The notes under the pieces: model-generated | What the model was told of the DNA's origin: nothing | The model's database searches: none | The model's input: only the letters and a program-made list of their open reading frames with translations | Made by a program: the position numbers and the translations under genes | Shown: piece after piece, positions 21,320 to 33,704 of the stretch | Layout of the letters: every line of letters begins with the position of its first letter | Position numbering within the stretch: the stretch's first letter is position 1 | DNA from: Lepidostoma basale | Lineage: Eukaryota; Arthropoda; Insecta; Trichoptera; Lepidostomatidae | Length of the DNA: 64,000 nucleotides | Reading direction: 5' to 3' | Assembly: GCA_022606425.2 (NCBI GenBank) | Contig: JAHDVF020001468.1 | Coordinates: forward strand, 744,001 to 808,000

Positions 21320-21722
21320 ATAAACTATACACGCATACTCATTAAAGCGGAAATAGTTGTACATAATGTCTATCGAACGGCATTTCTTTTGGGAATGCTT
21401 GGGACCAACTCTCTGCAGCTTCGAAGAGATGGGCATCTCATAACCTATTTCTTTAGATTACTCAGGGGAAATTTCGAGTACTCGGCCGTGCTGGAGGGTG
21501 TTCGTTTTTTTGTCCCAGATAGATATCTCCGGCAGCGATAGCATAGATTGTTTTGCCTACCGGTCGCCAGAACCAACCTGCCTCTGGTGACACCGGTGGG
21601 AGGAGCATTTAATCTGCTGGACGCGGTCTCCTCGGAGATCGACGTCTTTCATTTTAGTGAAAGTACCTTCAGAAGGCAAATACTCTTGATTCTGGAGAGT
21701 ATCTTGTCTTCCTAATGACGAA
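21320..21722 (+). pseudogene. LINE-E 3' fragment
   Basis: It reads RTAFLLGMLGTNSLQLRRDG, then RYLRQR, a stop, RLFCLPVARTNLPLVTPVGG and SSEIDVFHFSESTFRRQIL. It is colinear with 44064-44580. Clade unknown; the type looks Jockey-like. Confidence 0.75.
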
Positions 21723-22215
21723 CCATCTCTCATGCGTTTCTGGTAGTATACTAAATAAAGGGTCTTTCATTAAGCGCTTCCAATCTTTATATTTAAATAA
21801 AACAAAGTGTATGTGAGATATCACCGAAATCTTGTATTCGTTTGAAAAGTAAGTGGAAAAAACAGTGTTAATTCATAAAAATTCGTCATTATGGTATTCC
21901 ACAGTGTTAACGCCTTAAGTTTATCTAATATTAAAATGTATGATTTAGAACACTTTTATTACGTATCACGGTTTATTTAATTGAGTTTAAAATGTAAAAA
22001 TTACTTAAAATATTCGTGTAACATAACTACCGTGTAGATGGAGACTGTAACGATTTCCGAAACGTTGGTCGAGGAAGACAAATTACACTGATATACCCAA
22101 GAACCCAAAAAAAAAAAAATTCTGTATTCCTATAATATTGTTTAAAATAAACGCTACAGCGTCTATTACAGGATAATGTCGGTTGCTATGTGATATGGTA
22201 ATGTAATAGTGTAAT
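21723..22215. other. Spacer with a weak hammerhead-like segment
   Basis: Around 22031-22070, GTGTAGATGGAGA and TTTCC, GAAAC, GTTG, GTC can form stem II (GGAGA/TTTCC), but the core reads TGTAGA and lacks the expected bases. No gene. Confidence 0.35.
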
Positions 22216-22290
22216 AGTGTAATATTAATAATTACGCTAATTTATATAGCGCCGTTTTCTTGAATAACACACCTCAAAGACGCTTTGACA
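22216..22290 (-). repeat. SINE-like 3' end repeat (GGCGCT type)
   Basis: The reverse complement carries CTTTGAGGTGTGTTATTC, GAAAACGGCGCTATATAAAT, and a degraded (ATT)n tail. See 3825-3880 and 47040-47118. Confidence 0.55.
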
Positions 22291-22712
22291 ATGTCGATTT
22301 CTCCGACTCCTCACGTGGCTGACATATAAAATTTATTGATTTGATCATGTCACGTTTTCCTGAGTCTTCCTATATTTCTTGTTCCGTTTACATCTTTAAC
22401 ATACACTTTCGTTACCATTATTTCTTCATTCATTCTTTCCATGTGTCCAAACCATCTTAACGGCCCTTTCATTATTTAGTTCATAACACTTTCATTTCCA
22501 TTACATTCACTACTTACCAAATTTGAATTAAACACTCTATCATATAGAGATTTACACACATTCGTCCAAGAGATCTTATTTCTACTGCATTTATTCTACT
22601 TTGACCCTTATTTTGCCAGTTCCATTATTCACTTCCATACATAAGAGTCAACATCATTGTGCACCGCCATCTTAGCTTTTTTTGATAGGCTTTTGTTTGC
22701 GATGACATGACT
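22291..22712 (-). pseudogene. LINE-A internal fragment
   Basis: Minus-strand homology runs from the RSQRNRR-equivalent to the IANKSLSKKAKM-equivalent segment. Both ends are truncated and there is no TTAG tail. Frame-broken. Confidence 0.75.
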
Positions 22713-23674
22713 TTATAGAGCAACAAACGTATGTTGGGGGTGGTGCAAAAGTGAACTAAACGCCCAATGTCAATGAGACAGTTTAGAGTTTTTGTTTGCA
22801 TCGTCACCGTGATTTTTAGTTTTGAACAATGACCAAAGTATAAAAATCAGTATAAGAGAGACTATTCTCAAAGTACAAGCCTATTTGTGAATAACAGAGA
22901 ATATTTGCGCCATTAATTCCATTCATAAAAGTCAACGCGCATGTTGGTAAAATGACAGATAAGTGTTGTTATCCATAGAGATTAAATAACCGATTTATGA
23001 TTAGTGTTATAATAAAAATACATATTATTGTATATTTTGTATTGATTTTATAGGTGTATCTGAACATTCGGTCTAGATAATTGTTACCGAGGGATATGCA
23101 ACCGCGAGTACTTGAACAAAAACTAGCACACCTGGAAAGAAGAGGAAAAGACAAAACATAAATATTATAAACGAGATGTTTGGCTAGATGAAGACGAGGA
23201 ATTTCTTTTTTTCAATTGATAATGACACCGAATCTTCAAACTCTTTAGATGAGGAATATGATGATGCTAATGATGAAATCGGAGTTCATTTGATGGACCA
23301 AACTTAGTTGTTTTGACGTGTTTTGTCTTCAATTATGTTATGCAAAATATTTGTTAAAATAAAATAATTCAATTGTTTGTGGTTGTATATTTTGACTGCC
23401 ACTATGTATGTTCGATTAAAATTATTGTAAATTTAAATAAATTAGTACATAAATCGTTTTCGTGACATTTTTTATTTGATTTCAATAAAAATATCGCGTA
23501 TTACCATTCTGAATTGCATTACGGCGCCCCCTTTTTGCGCCTTCATACGCTTGTCGATCTATAAGTGCATGATTTATAGGTGAAGGCCCCCCATAAACGC
23601 GGGGCCCGTAGCACTCGCTACTTCTGCTAAATATCTAATTCGGCACTAAAGAAGTGTAATGTTTTATATAGATT
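22713..23674. other. Spacer, small acidic open patch
   Basis: At 23200-23310 a short frame reads DTESSNSLDEEYDDANDEIG before a stop. An acidic segment like this occurs in several transposases and host proteins. I cannot assign it, and no flanking inverted repeats were found. Confidence 0.3.
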
Positions 23675-23890
23675 TTTCAACTAACTTAAAATCACGCCGA
23701 GTTACCGGCCACAATAGTTGGACGGTCAATCTTTTTATTTCTAGAACCTTCTATGATCACGTGTATCACGAACGCATGTCTATTTAACCGACTTTTTACA
23801 ATTTTAATTATTTGATCGTGTCATATGTTCATCGGACTTAATTGATTTCATTTACATCTTACGTACGCGAAATTATTTTCTTTAATCACT
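23675..23890 (-). pseudogene. Degraded LINE-A 3' end
   Basis: CAACTAACTTAAAATCACGC is a mutated tail and terminus. Scattered matches continue to about 23880 (TTTGATCGTGTCATATGTTC). Confidence 0.55.
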
Positions 23891-23989
23891 ATTTTCACAA
23901 TTCATTTTCTCAATATTAAAGGTTGAAAGAAAATATGCACTATTATACCAGTAAAAAATCTCTCAGACGAATACGTGAAAATAAGAAAT

Positions 23990-24265
23990 GTGTGACAAAC
24001 AAAATAATGAAACATTAAGATGGTTTGAATACATGTAAAGAATGGTAAATCAAGAATATGTTAACGATGTAAATGGATCTAGAAATAGAAAAATATCGAG
24101 AAAATCGTGGCACGATTAAATAAATCAAATATTGATGCGAGAGAAGTATGTCAGGAAAGAAAAGACAGTTCATTATTTCTGCCTATAGTTAGTTTAATAC
24201 AAAAAAATACAAAAAAACTAAGTATGCAGTTTTGTGCTATGTCATACAGAACGAAACTTCGTTTT
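23990..24265 (+). pseudogene. LINE-A fragment, proximal copy of a duplication
   Basis: AAAATAATGAAACATTAAGA and GTGGCACGATTAAATAAATC mark LINE-A. The 3' flank (ACTAAGTATGCAGTTT, GAACGAAACTTCG) is repeated after the second copy. Confidence 0.65.
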
Positions 24266-24375
24266 TTTGGTACTTCCTATCTATTTTACTTCGACCATTC
24301 AATATCCAAATCATATTTGAGATCCTATCATTGTTTTATCCGTAGCAGCTTTTTATTATTATTCTGTAGGTATTA

Positions 24376-24610
24376 TTATATGTTGACGAAGTAAATGGAT
24401 CTAGAAATAGAAAAATATCGAGAAAAACGTGGCACAATTAAATAAATCAAATATTGATGCGAGAGAAGTATGTCAGGAAAGAAAAGTGTGACAGTTAATT
24501 ATTTCTGCCTACCCCTTCGGAGAGACGGCGTGATAGGTAGTTAGTTAAATACAAAAAAAAACTAAGTATGCAGTTTCGTGCTATGTCATATAGAACGAAA
24601 CTTCGATATC
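24376..24610 (+). pseudogene. LINE-A fragment, distal copy of the duplication
   Basis: It shares GTAAATGGATCTAGAAATAG and the non-LINE 3' flank with the copy about 322-344 bases upstream. This copy keeps the GGAGACGGCGTGATAGG terminus and TAGTTAGTTA tail that the first has lost. Confidence 0.65.
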
Positions 24611-25129
24611 TAAATTATTCTAATGTACAAAGATTTTCCGCATATTCTTCTGAAAGATCTCATTATAAATGTAACAGATTACACATAAAAAACAAATAAA
24701 TAAAAAAACAAATTACACTCGTTGACAAGATGATGATCTAAACCTTGAATCATCCTTAAGTGGTTTAGAATTATAGCAAAAAAAAATGTTTAGAGGACAG
24801 ATTTGTCAAGCCCCGGTAAACCCGGACAAAAGAAACGTGACAAGACATGCAGAGTACATACGAATGTCACTTAAGTATAAAAGATCGCGCAGAATAGTAA
24901 TGCCATGCACGTAACATTAAAAAAGATGACTTAAGAAAATACCGGCAATCCGTCACAGATTTATCATTTCTTCGGGGTATTTACAGTTTGAAATACGAAT
25001 GTGATCAATCAGAGTAGAAACTGCATTCATGAAAAATAAATGAATAGAGTGATACCTAACCTTGTTAAAAAATCATTTTACCTGTACCAATTTAAACAAA
25101 AAAAGCGAAATTACACGGAATTAAGACAT
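24611..25129. other. Spacer
   Basis: Nothing supported. Confidence 0.4.
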
Positions 25130-25495
25130 ATAACTAACTAACTAACTAACCATCACGCCGTCTCTAAAGGGTTAGTCAGAAATAATGGACTGCCACACTT
25201 TTCTTTCTAGACATATTTCTCTCGATTCCTTAACATGTCATGTCGTGCACGCGCGTAGATTTCTCTGACTCCTCACGTGGCCGACATTTAATTATCCATT
25301 AATTTGATCGTGCCACGTTTTCCTTGGTCTTCCCCTATTTCTAGTTCCATTTACATCGTTAACATGTAGTTTATTTACCATTCTTTCTTCATTCATTCTT
25401 TCCATGTGTCGAAACCATCTTAATGATCCTTTCATTATTTTGTTCATAACACCATCATTCGCACCGTATTCACTTATTTATCATACACAGAGACG
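25130..25495 (-). pseudogene. LINE-A 3' fragment
   Basis: The TTAG tail (AACTAACTAACTAACTAACC on the plus strand) is followed by the terminus and coding blocks up to the GVMNKIM-equivalent near 25450. Frame-broken. Confidence 0.8.
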
Positions 25496-26124
25496 TGTAA
25501 TCATAGTATAAATAGGCAAAAACTGGATGTCGTCAAGAAAGAGTACGAGAATATTTTGAATGCAAGAGAACGAGAGAGGAATACTTCGATTTTCTCCGAA
25601 ACTAGTTCGAAATGCACACGATGCGCGTATCCGAAAACGTTTCTTGATTATTTTGTTATGATTATTGCTGTTTGATAGAAGTGTGGAAAATATAAGGAGT
25701 ACAATTTGGTTCTGTTAAATGTGAAATTTTTAACGTGTGAAAAAAAAATTCATTAAAAGTCAAAACTTATTACTGATTACGATTGTGAGACAAGTTTTTA
25801 AAGGGTAGAAAATCTTTAGTACCGTGAATATTACAACTATAATAGTAAAATAATAATTAAATAAAACCCTTTTTTTGAACTACGAGCTCGTACTTCTACA
25901 TATTGTCTTTATTTCGACAGCGACCGGTTTCGCTAGGCTAGCTGGCATCGACAGATTTAGTTTATTATTATTTAAAATAAACCTCCATCAAGGGATTTCA
26001 GTTAAATTATTAGATTATATAAGAAAGCATAAAATAAGAATTTTGCGAATCAAATAGTTATTTTGCAATACTTTGATATACAATTAATGTAATAACAATC
26101 AGTTATTAGTGTTTGAAACAACTT
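25496..26124. other. Spacer with one hammerhead-like motif
   Basis: On the minus strand at 25922-25954: CTGTCGA, T, then GCCAGCTAGCCTAGC, GAAAC, CG, GTC. The core differs from CTGANGA at one base (A6 to T). Nothing else supported. Confidence 0.4.
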
Positions 26125-26300
26125 AACTTACTTATACAGCCGATTTCGTCCACTTTCGTGATCGTGCGTGGAATCTCCCTCTGATTCTTCTGTCTTCACG
26201 AGGTCTCCATTTCACTACCCTTCTAGTCCATCTTTGATTTTGTTTGGCAACAATGACCATTTGAGCTTAGCCACCCTTCAGAAGACGTTCGTTATACCTA
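26125..26300 (-). pseudogene. LINE-H fragment
   Basis: AACTTACTTATACAGCCGAT begins a segment resembling 41485-41680 (CATTTCACTACCCTTCTAGTCCATC). It is probably a LINE 3' end with a (GTAA)n-type tail. Confidence 0.45.
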
Positions 26301-26689
26301 CTCCAGACTTTCTATGTACGAGTATCTCAGTGTTTCGTATTCAGTAAAAAAAAGTAAGTATTACAAAAGGCGACCACCACTTTAATGTTAATAATATCAA
26401 AAGCACTATTATATTATATATATTAGCTTTGTAGTAAAATAATCAAGTTATCATTATACATATTATTTGCACTATCAACATTTTGATATGCCCCAATAAG
26501 ACGAAACATCGCAACCGTTATATCTTCTTCCGGTGTCAGTCTAGGGGAGGCATCTGGGTTCCTGTTCTAGGAAACGTGAATACGATCGTGGGAACGTGAT
26601 TTAGTGGGTTTCTTATAAACTCGAAAATAACATAATTTAAACACAAATATTACGTTCTTATGGAAGGAGAATTTCAAACACTGTATTTT

Positions 26690-26856
26690 TTCCAATTTAT
26701 TTATTAAATATATAAACAAAATAAAAACATTATACACTAAATATTTCGAAGGCGACCTCCTCTCCATCCTTAAATAATTAAATATACTTTATTAAATAGT
26801 TATATTAACACCTAAGGATGGAGGAGGTCCCCTCCGAAAAAATATAGTGTATATAT
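26690..26856. repeat. Fold-back with decayed hammerhead-like arms
   Basis: The left arm ACACTAAATATTTCGAAGGC mirrors the right arm ending AAAAATATAGTGT. In the right arm (26808-26850) ACAC pairs with GTGT, the core is CTAAGGA, and stem II is a perfect GGAGG/CCTCC. GAAAC has become GAAAA and the cleavage GTC is lost. It is a relative of the motif at 48076-48114. Confidence 0.6.
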
Positions 26857-26869
26857 TTTCATAATACAA

Positions 26870-27090
26870 ATGAAAACGTCCGTTTTATTTATTTATTTAA
26901 TTATATAGTTTATGAGAATGATAGGTTTCGTCTTTCTAAGGCATTTTCAAATGACATTTGATATGCCTTAGAAAGACTGAATTTCGAAAAATGTCATTCC
27001 CAAAACTTCTATAAAACTGACGTTATATTTCGTATTAACTATTTAATATGGAGTTTTACATCATTGTTCAAAAAACAATACATAATATTT
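26870..27090. repeat. Foldback-A element
   Basis: TTCTAAGGCATTTTCAAATG is mirrored by CATTTGATATGCCTTAGAAA. The family tail AATATGGAGTTTTACATCAT follows. Confidence 0.75.
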
Positions 27091-27284
27091 ATATTTTGTA
27101 AAAATATTTAATAAACAAAGCTGATTATTAAATGTTCAAAATTCTGTTTCCAAATTCTAATAACAATGGAATTCCAATATTAACACCTTAACATTCAATA
27201 AAGTAATATTTTCTTAATCATGGAAAGGGTAGATTTTTTTTTTTAGTATCATGCCGACAACAAATATTTACAAATTGAAATCGT

Positions 27285-27465
27285 CAATTTGGAAGTTTGC
27301 AACTACAAAAGAGCGAATTGATAGAAATGAGAATGATACTCTCTAAGATTTGGAAAATTTCCCTCCATAACATTGTTCCATTAAAATTTAAAATGTCGAT
27401 CTGCAAATCATTCATGTCCGGTAGTTTGATTGATATCTCCACTGGCATTACCACAAAACATATTA
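27285..27465 (-). other. Weak exon-like patch
   Basis: An unbroken minus frame reads MPVEISIKLPDMNDLQIDIL and continues with LWREIFQILES before a stop. Just upstream is a plausible branch point and acceptor (TTAACTAAT, then GCCAG). With the donor-bearing patch at 28096-28260 it could be part of a small gene. I recognise no family. Confidence 0.2.
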
Positions 27466-28095
27466 GTTAACATAAACAAAATTGTGTGTCAGTACACAGT
27501 AAGCAACATTTAAAGTGTTTTGTTTTGCCGATTCCAAATTTTAAAATCAGAGCCCTAGCATAACATTAATACAATTATAAAATCCCAAAAAAAACTTTAA
27601 TTATTTGTATTGCACAATACATCTACAACCAAGAGGAAAACGAAAAAATATGTGATTTTTGGTAATATAAACAGATGTGCAATAAAATTTGCAATTCAAT
27701 TTTTCAAAATACCGATTGGAAAATCTGTTCAAACAGATCTTTCATTGCTTGACTCACATCACAATGCTATTTTTATTAAGCAATGTTGACACAAAGTCAA
27801 CAAAATATTATGAAATGACTATAAAAATGTTAGCACACTTGGTATGTGCACGTTATCTTTATAAACACCTGTACCGCCTATTGGGATAAAAAAATTTCAA
27901 TAATAAAGGGCCAATATAATATTCACATGTTAAAATAAATAATAAAATTGGCAAACGTATACAACGTAGACAAAAGTACATATAATTATCCACAACAAAA
28001 GTGACTAATATGCACGTTATTGTTTGATGTCGTTTCAAGCATGACAGAAAGGTTTAAAATTAATACGTAAATAAAAATATTTTATTTGACTTACC

Positions 28096-28260
28096 TTTGT
28101 GTCAGAAATGAATATCAATTTGGGATCACATGCACCCAAAAAATAGGACAGCTTTAATTTATAAACACAGGAAATAACTCGAACAAATTCACAGCAACGA
28201 ACACCCACAACTCCACTGACAGCCACTGACAACAAAAAACGACTGCGGCTCTACCATCTT
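28096..28260 (-). other. Candidate first exon with strong splice donor
   Basis: The minus strand reads to CTGACACAAAG followed by GTAAGTCAAATA, an excellent 5' splice site. The patch is less AT-rich than its flanks. A frame ends in LGACDPKLIFISDTK at the donor. No domain is identified and no second exon is certain. Confidence 0.25.
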
Positions 28261-29269
28261 GACAGAACAGAATGTGTCATGGCCACCGTTAAAGCTTTTA
28301 AAAAATACCGCTAGGGTTTTGGTGTTTTATAATTTGTTAAAAAATAATTTATTTTACAATAGATATCGACGATCAGCTTGACGTTTTACTAGATTTTTGG
28401 TTTTTGAAGAAATGCAAATATTTTTTTCAATAATTACTTGTTTCGAGTAGACCCCTGTTTTACTTTATCAGATTCCAAATGTATTCCTTACTTGTGAGTA
28501 AGTTGTTTATGTTGGTAAAATTGATTTTGTTTTTTGTAATTTTTAATAGATGGCGCTGTATAAAATATTTTATCTTTGTTTTGTTGTTAACTAGAAAGCA
28601 GTTTTTTTATGTGCGGACAGTAATTTCAATTTTTTTTCATCCGTTAAATTTTATTCACACAGAAATGAAAAGACCGGTTGGACACAAAACTGATTGGAAG
28701 AAACGAGTGAAACTTAATGCAGACGAATCCGCAGGATTGTAACCACGAAGAGGACATTTCATTTTATTAGACGGAAGAATAGTTTAAGGTTATATTATTA
28801 TGTTAATCCACCATTACAGAAGTATTGATCTGGCAATTAGTATTTCTTACGATTCGGATAAATAAATACAAAAATCTTTAATAAATTGTTGTTTTTCCTC
28901 ATAGGTTAAGAAGTACCAGTATTAATATTTCTGAAACGCGAGGTCGTCCATCTCATAATGTTATTAACTCCATATTTTAAAAAAAACGTAGAAAAACAAG
29001 TATACATATCATATTAATATAATATGATTTACATAGAATTGGACTTGTTCGTGATTGTTGATTGATATCGTGCTTCAAAAACTCGACAAAATGGCGTCGG
29101 TGGGCAAACTGTCATTTGAAATGGGGTCTTTGCACTAAGGAGGGATATGTTTAAATTTAGGTATATAGAATATCTGACTATTAATTTAGCTCTTTTCAGA
29201 ATGTTAGATGGAACAACAAAGTTTCATATACATGGATGTGCATCGCCATGGCTGTTTGTTGTTTTTATG
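28261..29269. other. Spacer with a possible small exon
   Basis: At 28660-28742 a frame MKRPVGHKTDWKKRVKLNAD follows an acceptor-like TATTCACACAG. Its meaning is unclear; the rest shows nothing. Confidence 0.25.
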
Positions 29270-30070
29270 ATGCTTCAAAATGGCACCGCTCCTTGGACGT
29301 CTCCATCTCTTGATTTTCCTACTGCTATCGACCCCGTTTCTCCTGCCTCACCGCCGCCATCGCTGCCGACCTTTTACTATTTTCAACGACCCAAGCCACA
29401 CCCACTATTTTATCTCTATCCGTAGGTACCCCATCATGTATCTCAGACCCATTGCACAAAGTCTTTAACGAAAGACCAACTGCAACGGCCAACACCTACG
29501 TCCTCTCTCACCCATCTCGGTTCCGTACCATTGGTCTTCACCTTTGACCGTTACCAGTCACCGTCCCTCGGTCCCCACCCATGACTTCGACCTCCCTCGA
29601 CAGTCACCCCGATCCAACCAGCCCTACCCAGGTAGTTAGATCGAAGCGTCGGACCCAACCCATCACATCCACCAAGAAATCCTCCTTTTACCATCCAACA
29701 AAGATTTTTTTTTGTAAGAAGCATTTTTTTGTAGAGGAAAAAAACCGTCATGGACTCCCAGTCCTTCAGACAGGGTAGTGACTAGACAGACAGGGTAGTG
29801 GTAGGACTCCTTTCAGCTACAAACTCCCCTCTTCTTTTACATCCCGTTCCTACTTCACGGTCTACGCAGAGCTGCAAATTTGTCTTTCGTTTACCCCAGT
29901 CGCTTTTTCCTTTTAGGCCATTGTCTCATCCAAGAAGCCTCCCACCTTACTTACACAACTCTTGGGATTGCAGCATGGATTTGACCATGGAGAACAACAT
30001 CTGGGAGAGGAATATCCGCTGGACTAGTACCTACTCCCGAGAAGCCGAGACCCGAGAAAATATTAATCAC
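29270..30070. other. Pyrimidine-rich segment of unknown origin
   Basis: About 800 bases are strongly C+T rich on the plus strand, unlike all flanks. Open frames exist on both strands but show biased composition rather than a domain. It may be an unrecognised transposon. Confidence 0.3.
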
Positions 30071-30194
30071 TTTCGACTTGTACATCAAACGTATGGTTCG
30101 TTTATTTTTGTCATAAGTATTTCACAAAGGTACTTATGTAAAATAATTTAATTAGATATATTTTTTAGGAGCTAGTATAAGTCACTCTTCCGAA

Positions 30195-30205
30195 ATTTAA
30201 GGTAA

Positions 30206-30239
<34 letters not shown>

Positions 30240-30390
30240 TTGTTGAAACGCTCTTCACATCATGACAACATTAGCCAAATCGATGTAAAGGATAGCTATC
30301 ATAGTGATTCTCGTGACATGTGATAGGTAGCTAATCTATCGCCATTTTATTGTCATGTATTCTCAGTAAATATATTTAATTAAAAAAAAA
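30195..30390 (-). mobile_element. SINE-T, 5' truncated
   Basis: A long (ATT)n tail (30205-30240 on the plus strand) leads into the SINE body (GATAGGTAGCTAATCTATCG, CCATTTTATTGTCATG). The tRNA-like head is missing. Confidence 0.8.
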
Positions 30391-31824
30391 CATAGTTCTG
30401 TTAACTTTATATTCAGCAACTTGTGAAAGTTCATTACAGCAACCCCTTTTAATTAAGAAAAAAACAAACTTAATATGTTTAAAGGCACAGTTTGACATGG
30501 AAGGAGCTGTTTCTAAATGTTTAAAGTTTAAAAAATGTCGCTAATTTTGGGTTAACCTCCGAAAAAGTTTAAAGAACATAATAGGTATATATAAAGTACA
30601 ATGTCACTGTCGTGGCAAGGTGTCATAACAAAAAGATTTGTAACCCGCTGCTTTGTCAAACTAACTTAATCAATTTTATTTCTGCTAACATTCTTAACTT
30701 CATTAATCAACTTCCGCTTCTGAAACGCAATCATTGTTCAGAAAACGTATAGACACGTGTAAACCTTTCATGTACTACACCACATCAAAGCCTAAAATCA
30801 GCGAACGTTATGTGAAAATCAAAAATGTTCACTTATCGTCATGGCGACGGATAAACAAATCATCTTGAGTTCTGTTGGGGGTGTGCTTAATTCGATATAT
30901 CACCCCCTTTGATTGCATAATGACTGGCAGGCGCTAATCGTCCAATTCTGGAAACATCTAGAAAACAACAGTTGCAATAGCGGATTCGACTGCCGAGGAA
31001 ACTTCCTGATCTTTCACAACTGTGAGTAACTACCACCATGTTCACACACCACTAACACTTTGTCCGAATGTTTGAGTGTGTGATATCGCATGTGAAAGCT
31101 TCTGTTCTTTTGGTTATTCGGCACTATCTGAGGGGGTCTGCCTGCGATAGCGCATGAATATGCACAAAACCATTTTCGACGTTTTGATAGTTTGCCAAAG
31201 ACGTTAACAACGCTTCAACGTACGGAGTAACCTGCGATCGATTAATAAAACAATGTTTTAACCTTGGAATGTCATTTTATACATAAACACTAATAAATTA
31301 AAATAAATATGTCGACCCATTCAATTATAATTTATGTATCTTGATTTTTCATTGTCTGAATTTCAACTATTATATTAATTTATTGCACTGTTTGGTACAT
31401 AATTTTCCGAATGCTCTATTAAAAAAGGAGTTTTCATATGAACATAAATGTAATGTCGTATGTTTTCCTATTTTTACGATATTTATTAGAAATTTTGTAG
31501 CTGTTTTTTTTTTAAATTTATTTATTATCAATTTACCTTTTTTTTCGTGTAAAATATGAATTTCTTATGCGAATATAATATAATGTTAATTTTTATGATA
31601 ATTATGTTGGCGGGAATAGTTGATATTCTGTTGAGTGTTGTTAACTATAAAATACGAGGATTATGAATCTAAAACATAGTTTCCCAAAGAAAAGTCATCG
31701 GCTGACTGTGAGTAGGTACTTGAAGTAGCGAAGGGAATATTCTTACCCTGGGGGAAGTAATATATAGGGTCTTAGAGGAGCATAAAGGAGGCAATGAATT
31801 GCTTATATTGTTTAAACCTTTTAT
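30391..31824. other. AT-rich spacer
   Basis: No gene, RNA or known repeat is supported. Confidence 0.4.
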
Positions 31825-32090
31825 AACTAACTAACTCACCAGTGGTTAAGAAGAAATATTGGACAGCCACACTGTCCTTCCAGACATGCGTCTCTCGGTT
31901 CATCAACATTCATACATCTTGTCATGCGCGCACGTCGATTTCTCCGACTGCTGACGTGACCGACGTTAAATATTTGATTGATTTGATCGTGCCCCATTTT
32001 CCTCGGTTTTCGCATCCTTAAAATATACTCTCATTCCCATTTTTTCATCATTCATTCTTTCCATGTATTGAAACCATATTAATGACCCTT
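31825..32090 (-). pseudogene. LINE-A 3' fragment, diverged
   Basis: AACTAACTAACTCACC is the tail. TGGACAGCCACACTGTCC and CACGTCGATTTCTCCGACTG identify the family. Terminus mutated. Confidence 0.7.
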
Positions 32091-32364
32091 TATCTTGTAT
32101 TATTTACTAATAATTAGCAAAAAATATAGATACATGCGCAATTTCTATTTCGTTGTCGATTTATATCTCTACTAAGTTGGTTCATTTTCAAACATATTTT
32201 TTAAATTAATAATCATGGCGATTTTTTCAAATAAATGATTTACAATAAGCCTTAAAAAAAAATTATATATGAAATTTATTTAACAAATTAATAAGTAATT
32301 AAAATTTTTAAATAATAAAATAGTCTGTAATTCTCTTTTTTTTCACTCTAGTTTTATTTTATGT

Positions 32365-32645
32365 AATTAACTAATTAACTAACTAGCCATCACGCCGTTT
32401 CCCCTGAGAGGTAGGTAGAGAGGATGGACCGCCATGCCGTTCTGTTCTGACATACCTCTAGATTCCTCCACATTCATGCATCGAAACATGCACGCTCGTC
32501 GATTTTTCTGACTTTAAATGCCATACTTTCCTGTCTTCCTCGGCTTCGCTTTCCACTCACACTACTTGTATACAAAATTTTAACCATTCTTCTCTCGTTC
32601 ATTCGTTCTATATGTCTAAACCATCGCATTTATCCTACTTTAATC
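32365..32645 (-). pseudogene. LINE-A 3' fragment, diverged
   Basis: TTAACTAACTAGCCATCACG marks the tail and terminus. The coding region has a deletion between the RSRNNRR and RPRKTWHD equivalents. Confidence 0.7.
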
Positions 32646-33340
32646 ATTTTTTTAAATTTTCTATATGGTATAATTTGATTAAAACGAAAAATGGGTCTAG
32701 AAAACCCTGTCTTAGATTATTTAGAAAGTTTAATCTGAATTTATTGTTTGTGTGCCCTGAAAAGGTTTCCACTTCAAGAGAAGTATCCTGACTTGACTCC
32801 TAATCTAGGGGACATGGGTTCAAGACTGGAACGATCCGATTTCTTCTTCACAGAAATTAGCTGTTTTTTTCTCTCACATTGAAGATTGTAAAATAAATTC
32901 TAATACCATTGATTAAAATCCTTAAGGTTAGTCTTTAATAAAATCAAAAATATGATAGAATAATCCAGAAGCTACATGAGGCCTTTAAAAAGCTAGCGAA
33001 ACGAACATTTTTTTACACCTTGTATAAACATTTTTTAGAGTGTCTACACTTTTTTGCAGATTTATTGTGACAAAGTTTTGTTTTTTCTTGGAAGTAATGT
33101 GCTAGACAAATAAGAATAATAATGAACATTTGGCAAAGCGGCGCACTACATGCGAGCTCGGCACGCATTTCTGCCCATTATTTCCACCAGTAACGACGCT
33201 GAATATTTACTACCGGCGGCGCGGCGCTTTTAAGGCCGGAAAATGATCTGTCAACGTGACACGGAAGCTGACTATTACAGTTTCAAAATAAGAATTCTCA
33301 CCCAATAAACGAAACGCAGTGAAAATATAGATTCTTGATT
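32646..33340. other. Spacer; GC-richer patch at 33135-33250
   Basis: No gene. The patch contains CTACCGGCGGCGCGGCGCTT and may be an old repeat. Confidence 0.4.
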
Positions 33341-33344
33341 CTTT

Positions 33345-33433
33345 TTGAACCGGTTGGAGGCGTTATACCGCAGAATGCTCCGTATACCGTGGACCGATAA
33401 GGTCATTCATGCAGAGACACTACACAGAGCCAG
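33345..33433 (+). pseudogene. LINE-G fragment
   Basis: It reads LNRLEALYRRMLRIPWTDKV, then HAETLHRARS. This is colinear with the LINE-G block at 60480-60570 but lacks the FEMWL codons. Confidence 0.7.
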
Positions 33434-33449
33434 ATCTTAGATTTAAATA

Positions 33450-33703
33450 TTATTATTATTATTATTCTGTTGAACCGCTCTTTACATCATGACAGCATGA
33501 GCCAAATCGATGTAAAGGGTATTATAGCTATCATAGTGATTCTCGTGACATGTAATAAGTAGCTAATCTATCGCCATTTTATTGTCACGTGAATTCTTCA
33601 CCAAACCAAAGACAGTGTGACAATCACACTGCCCTCCCCGGGAATCGAACCCGGAACCTTCAGGGTGGCAGTCAATACACTAACCACTCGGTCACGAAGG
33701 AAA
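33450..33703 (-). mobile_element. SINE-T, full length
   Basis: On the minus strand: head with A box (GTGACCGAGTGG, 33687-33698) and B box (GGTTCGATTCCC), body, and (AAT)n tail at 33450-33470. All SINE-T parts are present. Confidence 0.85.
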
Positions 33704-33704
33704 T

